This document shows, piece by piece, positions 1 to 6,571 of a DNA stretch of 60,156 nt. The notes beneath the pieces were generated by a model that did no database searches, had not been told where the DNA came from, and was given only the letters and a program-made list of their open reading frames with translations. Positions within the stretch are counted from its first letter, which is position 1. Each line of letters starts with the position of its first letter. Location of the stretch: the NCBI RefSeq assembly GCF_036825875.1, contig NZ_DAISXK010000015.1, forward strand, positions 1 through 60,156. The letters are read 5' to 3'. This DNA is from Paucihalobacter sp036825875. Its GTDB lineage: Bacteria > Bacteroidota > Bacteroidia > Flavobacteriales > Flavobacteriaceae. Made by a program: the position numbers and the translations under genes.

Positions 1-5
1 GCAAC

Positions 6-82
6 GGTCTGGTAGTTCAGTTGGTTAGAATGTCGCCCTGTCACGGCGAAGGTCGCGGGTTCGAGTCCCGTCCAGACCGCCA
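6..82 (+). tRNA. tRNA-Asp (anticodon GTC)
   Basis: Complete cloverleaf. The acceptor arm GGTCTGG (6-12) pairs with CCAGACC (72-78), discriminator G at 79, and CCA is encoded at 80-82. The anticodon stem TCGCC/GGCGA (33-37/45-49) encloses a 7-base loop with GTC at 40-42. The T arm carries GGTTCGAGTCC. From base 23 onward the gene belongs to a repeat unit that recurs, degraded, at 486-722. Confidence 0.95.
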
Positions 83-212
83 AATTCCTACGCAAGTGGG
101 AACCTCTTAAATAAGAGAAAAAATGTTGTGTTGTTCGTCGTTTGGCGAAAGATCTGTAGTAGGATCATTGAGAAGCTTTTCCGCCTTTGTCGGAGAGCTT
201 TTTTTGTTTAAA
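23..212 (+). repeat. Copy 1 of tRNA-Asp 3' part plus terminator repeat
   Basis: This stretch runs from the tRNA D-loop (GGTTAGAATGTCGCCCTGT, 23-41) through the tRNA 3' end, a small hairpin (85-102), a CTCTT/AAGAG stem (104-117), a further variable hairpin and the terminator, up to TTTGTTTAAA. The same order of landmarks is found at 486-722. The 273 bases between the two copies (213-485) contain nothing except the GIY-YIG reading frame. Confidence 0.8.
173..206 (+). terminator. Rho-independent terminator of tRNA-Asp
   Basis: AAGCTTTTCCG and CGGAGAGCTT form a stem closed by CCTTTGT, followed by a run of T. It lies about 90 bases after the tRNA CCA and has a diverged copy at 683-716. Confidence 0.75.
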
Positions 213-491
213 GTGAAATATAGAGTGATTCATTTTGCTTACATAATATATAGCTCTTCGCGAGACATTTACTATAAAGGTTATTCATTAAATCCAGGAA
301 GTAGATTGCGAGAACACCATTTGGAAGGCAGTCGCTTCACTAAAAATAAAGGTCCTTGGGAATTGGTTTATGTTGAGAATTTCGAAACTAAGAAAGAAGC
401 TTTAATTCGAGAACGGTTGTTGAAAAAGTATAGCCACTTACAGATATTGGAGCTTCTAAAATCTCCAAAAAATATTTTAAATAAAGGTTAG
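213..491 (+). CDS. Minimal GIY-YIG endonuclease-like protein
   Basis: A protein of about 92 residues with a single GIY-YIG domain. Visible landmarks are the YIIYSS strand (GIY position), YKGYS (YIG position), the helix with the family Arg in GSRLREH, and the Glu-containing helix ETKKEALIRERLLKK near the C-terminus. Small stand-alone GIY-YIG proteins of this size are widespread; some are DNA nucleases and their cellular role is mostly unknown. An ATG at 123 is in frame, but the 30 residues it would add are encoded by the tRNA terminator repeat, so GTG at 213 or GTG at 225 is the likelier start. The stop codon TAG (489-491) is supplied by the D-loop sequence of the second tRNA copy. The inserted piece is therefore purely coding. 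Function as a homing-type nuclease is inference. Confidence 0.7.
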   Translation: MKYRVIHFAYIIYSSSRDIYYKGYSLNPGSRLREHHLEGSRFTKNKGPWELVYVENFETKKEALIRERLLKKYSHLQILELLKSPKNILNKG

Positions 492-577
492 AATGTCGCC
501 CTGTTATCCCCAAGCGGGCTTGGGGACGGGTTCGAGTCCCGCTGTGACCCCAACTTGTTGGTGGTTCCAGACCGCCA
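486..577 (+). pseudogene. Degraded tRNA-Asp copy
   Basis: Bases 486-504 are identical to 23-41 of the intact tRNA, and 567-577 (CCAGACCGCCA) are identical to its acceptor 3' strand with CCA. Between them the anticodon 3' side is replaced by a strong hairpin (CCCCAAG/CTTGGGG, 508-525). A T-arm-like sequence (527-541) is kept, followed by 25 unrelated bases. The 5' acceptor and D stems are missing, so no functional tRNA can form. Confidence 0.75.
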
Positions 578-682
578 AACTCCCACGATCCCGATAGCGA
601 TCGGGAGGGAATCTCTTAAAACAAGAGAAAAAATGTTGTGTTGTCCCGATTTTTCGGGAAGATCTGTAGTAGGATCATTTAG

Positions 683-716
683 AAGCTTTTCCGCCTTTGT
701 CGGATCACTTTTTTTG
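683..716 (+). terminator. Second, diverged copy of the tRNA-Asp terminator
   Basis: AAGCTTTTCCGCCTTTGTCGG is followed by ATCACTTTTTTT. The inner TCCG/CGGA stem and T run are kept, while the outer AAGCT pairing is weakened relative to the first copy. Confidence 0.6.
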
Positions 717-722
717 TTTAAA

Positions 723-1182
723 TCCAATTTTATTTTGAAATTACTTTGAATTTGGAGGTTAATCTTAGCTGTTATTTGAAATATTTCAAAGAAATTTTGC
801 GAAGAGAAATCATATTTTTTATTTATTTTTCTTTACTTGTTAATTAATTAGTTATTATTCAAGCCTTTCAAATTATAAATTCGATTAAAAGTTGCATTTC
901 ATCGATGAAATACGCATTTTATCGGATTTATTTTCTATCCTGCTAATTTTGTTGCTTCTTTGACACTCCTTTAAAAGCCCCAAACACACTTTTCTAGGAA
1001 TTAACAATCCATTTTACTAAAAGGCATTTAATTGCCAAACATCCCTCAGAGTTTTTGTACGAGCTTTGGCAACGCGTTTGTCACATCTCAATTAGTCCAT
1101 TCCCTTCCCTCAATTGGCCTTTTTAAGGTCGGTATTTTTTGTATTGTAACAGACTAAAATAAATAACCTTAAACCAAAAATT
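723..1182. other. Intergenic leader region of 460 bases
   Basis: No gene was found. It holds a direct-repeat/promoter block (893-951), then an untranslated leader of more than 200 bases before the small ORF at 1183. The leader contains two inverted repeats: TTGCCAAA/TTTGGCAA (1032-1039/1065-1072) and TTAAGGT/ACCTTAA (1123-1129/1166-1172). The second ends ten bases before the start codon and could influence translation. Confidence 0.6.
893..951 (+). promoter_or_regulatory. Direct-repeat operator plus TAnnTTTG promoter
   Basis: Two direct repeats, GCATTTCATCGA (894-905) and GCATTTTATCGG (914-925), are offset by 20 bases. The first overlaps a perfect 16-bp palindrome, ATTTCATCGATGAAAT (896-911). 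About 18 bases after the second repeat comes TAATTTTG (944-951), a match to the Bacteroidota -7 element TAnnTTTG. No TTG -33 element is evident, which suggests an activator-dependent promoter. The geometry matches the block at 4278-4344. Confidence 0.5.
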
Positions 1183-1353
1183 ATGAAAACTCTAAAAATC
1201 ACTTTTTTATTATTAGCCATATTGGTTTTAACCCTATCCGGAACTAGTGCTGATCAAACAACCAATGAAGCTGTAAACGTGAAACAGAATAGCATCGATT
1301 TGAATTTATTGGTGCATGCCAAAGAGAAGGCTAAATTAGAATCAAACGGTTAA
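1183..1353 (+). CDS. Small secreted peptide precursor (56 aa)
   Basis: The ORF begins ATGAAAACTCTAAAAATC and ends TAA at 1351-1353. The product has a basic N-terminus (MKTLK), a hydrophobic core rich in Leu/Ile, and a likely signal-peptidase site after SGTSA. That leaves a mature, charged peptide of about 33 residues with the segment SIDLNLLVHAKEKAKLESNG at its end. No Cys or known domain is seen. It is followed by a hairpin terminator (1400-1430) and then the sensor kinase gene. It has its own promoter-like block at 893-951. A role as an extracytoplasmic signal or sensor accessory is inference from position only. Confidence 0.6.
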   Translation: MKTLKITFLLLAILVLTLSGTSADQTTNEAVNVKQNSIDLNLLVHAKEKAKLESNG

Positions 1354-1399
1354 ACTAAGTAGTTCTATATTTCTTTATTAATATTCTCAATTGAAATCT

Positions 1400-1432
1400 A
1401 ACCATCTTTATGAATAATAGAGATGGTTTTCT
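1400..1432 (+). terminator. Terminator after the small peptide gene
   Basis: AACCATCT (1400-1407) pairs perfectly with AGATGGTT (1421-1428) around a 13-base loop and is followed by TTCT. The T tract is short, so it may act as a partial terminator. The ATG at 1423 that opens the longest kinase reading frame lies inside its 3' arm. Confidence 0.5.
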
Positions 1433-1500
1433 ATTCCATAAAAGAAGAGCGAGTTCAAGTTTTTATTTTAACTTTGAGAGCATTTACAATTGAAATAAAA

Positions 1501-3555
1501 TTGAAGTTATTTATTGTTACTAGTGTTATATGCTTTTTCTCTATCTGCAGATTCTTTGCGCAAACTAACTATTCCTCTAGGAGCCTAGATAGTATTTTAA
1601 AATTAAATAAAATATTATTAGAAAGTAATCCTTCCTTAGAAACTGCTATAGAATACGCTAATATTTCCTTGAAACTAAGCAAAGATATTAGGCATGACTC
1701 TCTTATTGTGGTTTCCTACAGACGCCTAGCTTATTATTATTTAAACAGCAATAATCAAGAATTATTTTTAGAAAATGCTAATAAAGGATTAAAACTTGCA
1801 GTCCAAGGTAAGTTCGATTATGACTTAGGTTATTTAAATAGTTATAAGGGCTTTTTGTTTATGTCTAACCAAGTCAATGACAGTGCTTATTACTATTACT
1901 CAAATGCTGTTGAAAGATTCGAGAAAAGTAATAATTTAGACCAAGTTGCTAGGAGCCTTATGAATTTATCGAAGATACAACGCCAAGAAAAGGACTTTAT
2001 AGGCTCCGATGAAAGTGCTATTCGGGCTATAAAAATTATACAACAAAAACCAATATCCGAGGACGTTCTGGACGATTTATGGATTCTTAACAATGGATTA
2101 GCATTGAATTCCAGAGGCTTAAAGATTTACCCGAAATCATTGACTTATTTTGACGAAGCAATTGCTATAGCAAATAAAATGAAAGATGGCCTTTATAACA
2201 AACTATATGCATTAAATAATAAGGCTTTCACATTAAGGGAATCATCAAATTATAAGGAAGCCCTTGGTATATACAACGAAATTTTAACCACTAAAAATTT
2301 ATTTGAAGATGACCCTAGTTTTTATGCTCTTATTTTAGAAAGTAAAGCCATTACAAAATTTTTGATTGATGGTGTTCAAAACGATGAAATTGAAACAATG
2401 TTTGATAGAGCTTTGGTTATTAGTGATAGCCTTCAAGATGATGTGACAAAGTTAGGAGTAATAGTAAGCAAGGCAAACTATTACGAAGGTATCGAGAACA
2501 AAGAAAAAGCTTTGCAGTTTGCCAATGAAACCTATGAATTGGCCAAACGCATCAAGCAAAACGAAATATTTTTAGAATCGCTTAACATTTTATCGCGGCT
2601 AAACGAAGGTGAAGAAGGTAAAAAATACTTGAATGAACATATCCGATTATCGGATAGTTTGTTAAATCACGAGCGCAACATTCGCAACAAATTTGCCCGT
2701 ATCAAGTTTGAAACTGACCAGCTTGAGGCTGAAAATAAACGAATCACAAGAGAACGTATTTGGTTGATTATATTATCAATTGTATTATTACTTGCCGCTG
2801 TTTTAGTCTATATAATTATTGCCCAGCGCACAAAAAATAAAGAGCTTAAATTTATTCAAGAGCAACAACGCGCCAACGAAGAAATCTATAACCTAATGCT
2901 ATCGCAACAAGATAAAATTGACGAAGCAAGAGTCAACGAAAAGAAACGTATTTCACAAGAATTACACGACGGTGTTTTGGGCAGAATGTTCGGGACGCGA
3001 CTTATTTTAGATAGCTTAAATTTTAATACCGACGCGGACTCTATAAAAACACGAGCGCAGCATATTAAGGATTTAATGAAAATTGAACAAGACATTCGGC
3101 AAGTGTCTCACGACCTTAATACCGACTTTATTTCGGGTTCAGGATTTACAGAAATATTATTCGAACTGATTGATAAACAAACCAAGGCCTATAATTTAAC
3201 TTACGATTTTGAGAGTGACGATTTTATCCATTGGGAAACCGTTTCAAACAAAACCAAAATCAATTTATACCGTATAACCCAAGAATCACTTCAAAATATT
3301 TATAAACACGCTAAAGCAAAACACGTGAAAATTGGCATAAAACTAAAAAATGATGTAATTTGCTTAACGATACAAGATGATGGTGTTGGTTTTGACATAG
3401 CCAAAAGTAAAAAAGGCATCGGTCATAAAAACATCAATGCGCGCATTGCAGAATTGGGTGGCAATGTTGAATTTGAATCTATAGTTAATAAAGGAACCTC
3501 TGTTACCGTAACGGTGCCACTATTAAACTTAAAACATGAGTCAGCAACGAATTAA
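1501..3555 (+). CDS. TPR-containing sensor histidine kinase (HisKA_3/NarL type)
   Basis: Membrane-anchored two-component sensor. The order seen is: signal sequence (KLFIVTSVICFF...FFAQ), about 380 residues of helical TPR-like repeats predicted to lie in the periplasm, a coiled segment, one membrane helix (RIWLIILSIVLLLAAVLVYIII), a second coil, a DHp helix with the phospho-acceptor His in SQELHDGVLGRMFG (codon 2965-2967), and a C-terminal ATPase with the N box (ITQESLQNIYKHAKA) and G boxes (DDGVGFD, KGIGHKNI). The longest frame opens at ATG 1423, but this lies in a terminator hairpin. TTG at 1501 gives a clean signal peptide and TTG 1474 is an alternative. The 3' end overlaps the response regulator by 20 bases, indicating coupled translation. 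The ligand is unknown. Confidence 0.85.
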   Translation: MKLFIVTSVICFFSICRFFAQTNYSSRSLDSILKLNKILLESNPSLETAIEYANISLKLSKDIRHDSLIVVSYRRLAYYYLNSNNQELFLENANKGLKLAVQGKFDYDLGYLNSYKGFLFMSNQVNDSAYYYYSNAVERFEKSNNLDQVARSLMNLSKIQRQEKDFIGSDESAIRAIKIIQQKPISEDVLDDLWILNNGLALNSRGLKIYPKSLTYFDEAIAIANKMKDGLYNKLYALNNKAFTLRESSNYKEALGIYNEILTTKNLFEDDPSFYALILESKAITKFLIDGVQNDEIETMFDRALVISDSLQDDVTKLGVIVSKANYYEGIENKEKALQFANETYELAKRIKQNEIFLESLNILSRLNEGEEGKKYLNEHIRLSDSLLNHERNIRNKFARIKFETDQLEAENKRITRERIWLIILSIVLLLAAVLVYIIIAQRTKNKELKFIQEQQRANEEIYNLMLSQQDKIDEARVNEKKRISQELHDGVLGRMFGTRLILDSLNFNTDADSIKTRAQHIKDLMKIEQDIRQVSHDLNTDFISGSGFTEILFELIDKQTKAYNLTYDFESDDFIHWETVSNKTKINLYRITQESLQNIYKHAKAKHVKIGIKLKNDVICLTIQDDGVGFDIAKSKKGIGHKNINARIAELGGNVEFESIVNKGTSVTVTVPLLNLKHESATN

Positions 3556-4210
3556 TATTTTAATGGTCGATGACCATCCAATTATTTTGGAAGGCTATCA
3601 AAATGTATTGATGGCTACAAAAAAGGACGATTACGAATATTTAATCCACACAGCCAATACATGCGACGCGGCTAATCACTTGCTGCAAAGAAGTGTAAAT
3701 GACAACCCTTACGATGTATGTTTTTTTGATATTAGTTTACCTGCTTCAGAAGATGGCACCATTAACTCGGGCGAAGACTTGGCTTTAATTACCAGAGATT
3801 TGCTTCCAGATTCTAAAATAATCATACTTACAATGTTTAACGAATCTTTTCGGATTCATAACATTATAAAAGCCATCAATCCCGAAGGATTTTTAATCAA
3901 AAGCGATTTAACCTCCTACGAATTGGCCGAAGCTTTTCAGCATGTATTAACTTCTCCGCCATACTATAGCAGTACTGTAAGCAACTTTTTAAAACGCAGT
4001 GTTACAAGTAAAGTGTATGTGGACGATATCAACCGGCAAATCCTTCATCTGTTATCTCAAGGAATAAAAACCAGAAGTTTTACCGAATACATTGATTTGT
4101 CTATGAGTGCTATTGAAAAGCGCAAAAAACAACTCAAATTATTGTTCGGTGTTGAGGATGGCAAGGACGAAACACTACTAAAGGAAGCCAAAGACAAAGG
4201 ATTTCTATAA
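3536..4210 (+). CDS. Response regulator, NarL/LuxR-like with divergent output domain
   Basis: Cognate partner of the overlapping kinase. The receiver domain shows the acidic pair D12-D13 (MVDDHP), the phospho-acceptor D65 (CFFDISLP), T99 (ILTM) and K122 (LIKSD). The C-terminal part (about 160-224) is where NarL-type regulators carry a LuxR HTH. Here SQGIKTRSFTEYIDLSMSAIEKRKKQL has the expected spacing of an HTH (recognition helix near SMSAIEKRKKQL), but the usual GLTNKEIA wording is gone. It probably binds DNA; candidate targets are the direct repeats at 893-926 and 4278-4318. 224 residues is normal for the family. Confidence 0.85.
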   Translation: MSQQRINILMVDDHPIILEGYQNVLMATKKDDYEYLIHTANTCDAANHLLQRSVNDNPYDVCFFDISLPASEDGTINSGEDLALITRDLLPDSKIIILTMFNESFRIHNIIKAINPEGFLIKSDLTSYELAEAFQHVLTSPPYYSSTVSNFLKRSVTSKVYVDDINRQILHLLSQGIKTRSFTEYIDLSMSAIEKRKKQLKLLFGVEDGKDETLLKEAKDKGFL

Positions 4211-4277
4211 AAAAACTGTTAAAATTCAATTTTCTTCAATTTTAAAAACGCTTGAAACCATTACTATTGCTCAATAT

Positions 4278-4344
4278 TACGGTTTTTCCGCATCAAGTTT
4301 ACGGTTTTTCCGCATCAAAATTTATTTTATAGATTCTATATTTG
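4278..4344 (+). promoter_or_regulatory. Tandem operator repeats plus TATATTTG promoter
   Basis: The 19-bp sequence TACGGTTTTTCCGCATCAA occurs twice (4278-4296 and 4300-4318), an exact direct repeat with 22-bp period, about two helical turns. Eighteen bases later lies TATATTTG (4337-4344), a perfect Bacteroidota -7 element. The -33 position has no TTG. No protein gene follows on this strand; a terminator does at 4406. Confidence 0.55.
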
Positions 4345-4350
4345 AAATGT

Positions 4351-4437
4351 CAACAAGTATTTATATATCCCTCTAAGAATTTGTTGAATTAATAGCAAAG
4401 AACATAAACCTAATAGCCACTAGCTGTTAGGTTTTGT
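4351..4437 (+). ncRNA. Candidate small RNA, about 85 nt
   Basis: The region lies between a promoter-like block (TATATTTG, 4337-4344) and a strong terminator (4406-4437). The only start codon near the expected transcription start opens a nine-codon frame (4348). The gene on the other side is convergent (DUF456, minus strand). A short regulator-controlled RNA is the simplest reading; this is inference with no family match. Confidence 0.3.
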
Positions 4438-4440
4438 GTT
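4406..4440 (+). terminator. Strong rho-independent terminator
   Basis: AAACCTAA (4406-4413) pairs with TTAGGTTT (4427-4434), extended inward by TAGC/GCTG, and is followed by TTGTGTTTT. No comparable T run exists on the other strand, so it acts on rightward transcription. Confidence 0.75.
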
Positions 4441-4944
4441 TTAAAATAATTCGCCACCGTAGATTATCAAACTTTTGATGAAAAAGCCAAAATAAACAAC
4501 CGCCACAATAAACTTTAAAAGTGTAGAAGCTAAAAAGCCAAAAAACGATCCAAAGGCTGCTTTCATGGCATTTTTGCCAGTGCTTTTATTGATCAGTTCA
4601 CCAATGATAGCGCCAATAAATGGCCAAATTACGATACCAAAAATTCCGAAAACTGGAAAGAAAATTGCAACCACCAACCCAAGTGTAGTGCCAATCATAC
4701 CTGCCTTGCTCCCCCCAAATCGCTTGGTGCCAACTGCTGGAATAATATAATCTAAAACCAATACGGCAATAGCCACTAAAAGAGTGATGATTAAAAAAGT
4801 GTTATCTCTCGGAACAATACTTGTAAGATGAAGTAATAACAATCCAATCCAGCTTAATGGCGGACCAGGCAATACTGGCAAAACACTGCCCAATACACCA
4901 ATAATCATGAGTAATAATCCGAAAATGATAAGAAAGTAATCCAA
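4441..4944 (-). CDS. DUF456 family membrane protein
   Basis: A 167-residue polytopic inner-membrane protein. The N-terminal signature LLMIIGVLGSVLPVLPGPPL and the middle GGSKAGMIGTTLGLVV are characteristic of DUF456. Four to five hydrophobic segments are visible, with Gly-rich segments reminiscent of glycine-zipper packing (FIGAIIGELI). Family function is not established. It stands alone, with a convergent small transcript on its right in gene sense and a divergent lipoprotein gene upstream. Confidence 0.85.
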   Translation of the reverse strand: MDYFLIIFGLLLMIIGVLGSVLPVLPGPPLSWIGLLLLHLTSIVPRDNTFLIITLLVAIAVLVLDYIIPAVGTKRFGGSKAGMIGTTLGLVVAIFFPVFGIFGIVIWPFIGAIIGELINKSTGKNAMKAAFGSFFGFLASTLLKFIVAVVYFGFFIKSLIIYGGELF

Positions 4945-5133
4945 AGTATAAGATTTAGTTTGTTTGACAGTTGGGTGTTAAAATTATTACATTTTGAACT
5001 AAAAATTTAATTTTTACTAAACATTCAGTTAAATCAATCTTTGTAAGTTTTATATGATAAACAATTTTTACAAGAAGACTAAATTTAGTTTCTTTTTAAA
5101 AAAATCGTACTTTTCGGCTTCAGTTCAATATTC

Positions 5134-5607
5134 ATGAAGCGTTTAAGTATTCTTTTGGTTTTGATTTTGGCATCTTGTGATTATTTTGAAAAAAATAAGG
5201 TCGATGCCCATACCATTATTCAAGAGGAATTAGAAACTATTAACTGGAATGAGGTTGATGTTTATCCAACCTTCGAAAACTGCGAAGAAGCTTCAACTAA
5301 ATCTGATAAAAAATACTGCTTTGAAAATGCTTTAATTAAACATATCAATCAAAATCTTGCCAATCAGGTTTTGATAGTTTCTGAAAGTATTAAGGACACT
5401 ATCTTACTTACTTTAAACTGCAGTAATACAGGAGAACTGACCATCAATCACCTAAAAATAAAGGAAACAACCCGACAACAAATTCAAAATATAGATAGTA
5501 TCATTTTGAGTAGTTTTGATAGTTTACCGAAGTTATATCCCGCCATTAAAAGAAGTCAGCCCGTAGCCACAGAATTCAAACTTCCCATTGTGTTAAAAAC
5601 AGATTAA
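5134..5607 (+). CDS. Lipoprotein with TonB C-terminal-like domain
   Basis: 157 residues. A lipobox (LILASC, Cys15) marks it as a lipoprotein. The rest resembles the TonB C-terminal domain in Flavobacteriaceae energy-transducer relatives: VDVYPTFENCEE near the start, paired cysteines (FENCEE and KKYCFENAL), and the closing PKLYPAIKRSQPVATEFKLPIVLKTD. It lacks the long Pro-rich periplasmic linker and membrane anchor of a true TonB, so energy transduction is doubtful. It could bind an outer-membrane partner. The 3' end converges with the following beta-barrel gene 36 bases away. Confidence 0.65.
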   Translation: MKRLSILLVLILASCDYFEKNKVDAHTIIQEELETINWNEVDVYPTFENCEEASTKSDKKYCFENALIKHINQNLANQVLIVSESIKDTILLTLNCSNTGELTINHLKIKETTRQQIQNIDSIILSSFDSLPKLYPAIKRSQPVATEFKLPIVLKTD

Positions 5608-5643
5608 GTGGTTATGAAAAATTTAATTGACCTTTACGAATAA

Positions 5644-6519
5644 TTATAAATTAAATCGGTAACCAAGTGTAAAATCTATTGGAAAATTACTTTGATTATC
5701 AATTAATAAGGCAAAAAGCTCATTGTATCCCAAAGTTATAAAATGACCTTCGCTGACGCGAATATCGGCTCCAAGACCAAAAATTAAAGGCACATCAAAA
5801 GAAGTGGCGCTTTCTTTAACTGTAGCTGGTAGATTGTTTAAATCGGGTACTTGTGCGCTGGTAAAACTGAGTGTTGCAAAAGTGAAATTTCCAAAAACAT
5901 TTAAGGCTTTAGTTTTGATAAACCGCAATCGATATCCAAGAGAAATTTCGGTGGTTTTGAATTCGAAATCATTGTTTTCAAAGGTGTTTCGTAGTTGAAT
6001 ATAGCCAGAATGTCTTGGAATATCTGAAGTGCCAAAAATTTCTAACTCAGCTCCAATAAGTGTAGTTTTTATGTTTTCCGGATTGTCAACAAAAGGATGA
6101 TTGGTAATACCACCAAAAATGGCTGTACGCAATTGTATCTTATCGAATGTTGCATTAGAGGTGTAATTACTATCTTTAGTTTTATTATACTTGTCTAAAA
6201 AATCACGCAATTCAAACAGTGTTAAACTTAGTTTTTTCATGTCGAAAGTACTGCCTGATGTCAGTTCAGCCAAAACCGCTTTGTATTCTTCTTGGTAGTT
6301 GTTATATGTGTCTTTAGTGTTGGTTAATTCAATTATGTTACCATCAGAAGTGCGCACAAAATAGCGGTACTGATTGTTTATTATGTTCCAAAGCAAATCT
6401 AACTCGCCCTCAACCTCAGTTTTTAAAACTAAATCTTGACCGTTTACGGTATAGGTTTCTTGCGCTTTTAATTGAATAAACATTAAGAGTACACTAATAA
6501 TTAAGAAAAAGCGTTTCAT
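5644..6519 (-). CDS. Secreted/outer-membrane beta-barrel-like protein
   Basis: 291 residues with an N-terminal signal peptide (MKRFFLIISVLLMFIQLKAQ). Residues 20-120 form a mixed domain. From about 135 onward there are alternating amphipathic strands, ending in SNFPIDFTLGYRFNL with an aromatic/hydrophobic C-terminus typical of outer-membrane barrels. No specific family was recognised. It may be transcribed with nothing else, since the gene upstream (7696-6572) is 52 bases away on the same strand and could also read into it. Confidence 0.6.
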   Translation of the reverse strand: MKRFFLIISVLLMFIQLKAQETYTVNGQDLVLKTEVEGELDLLWNIINNQYRYFVRTSDGNIIELTNTKDTYNNYQEEYKAVLAELTSGSTFDMKKLSLTLFELRDFLDKYNKTKDSNYTSNATFDKIQLRTAIFGGITNHPFVDNPENIKTTLIGAELEIFGTSDIPRHSGYIQLRNTFENNDFEFKTTEISLGYRLRFIKTKALNVFGNFTFATLSFTSAQVPDLNNLPATVKESATSFDVPLIFGLGADIRVSEGHFITLGYNELFALLIDNQSNFPIDFTLGYRFNL

Positions 6520-6571
6520 TTTCTTTGGGTTTAAGTTGAAGCTAATCTACCAAAAATAAATTAAAAAGTCG

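Larger units (their letters stand above)
486..722 (+). repeat. Copy 2 of tRNA-Asp 3' part plus terminator repeat
   Basis: It repeats the landmarks of 23-212 in the same order, including GAGAAAAAATGTTGTGTTGT, AGATCTGTAGTAGGATCATT and the terminator. It differs mainly by hairpin substitutions: CCCCAAG/CTTGGGG (508-525), CCCGAT/ATCGGG (590-605) and CCCGA/TCGGG (645-658). In copy 1 the corresponding last two places hold different hairpins. Confidence 0.8.

Noticed and set aside
123..212. ATG 123 as the start of the GIY-YIG gene
   Set aside because: The 30 codons it adds are tRNA-downstream and terminator repeat sequence that recurs at 643-722; the domain itself begins after GTG 213/225.
555..749. 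ORFs across the degraded tRNA copy on both strands (488-727 minus, 555-749 plus)
   Set aside because: They merely read through repeat and hairpin sequence; no protein-like composition.
4278..4318. CRISPR repeat pair
   Set aside because: Only two 19-bp copies with a 3-base spacer and no cas genes; fits an operator better.
5134..5607. Genuine TonB energy transducer
   Set aside because: No membrane anchor plus Pro-rich linker; a lipobox is present instead, so only a TonB-like domain is claimed.
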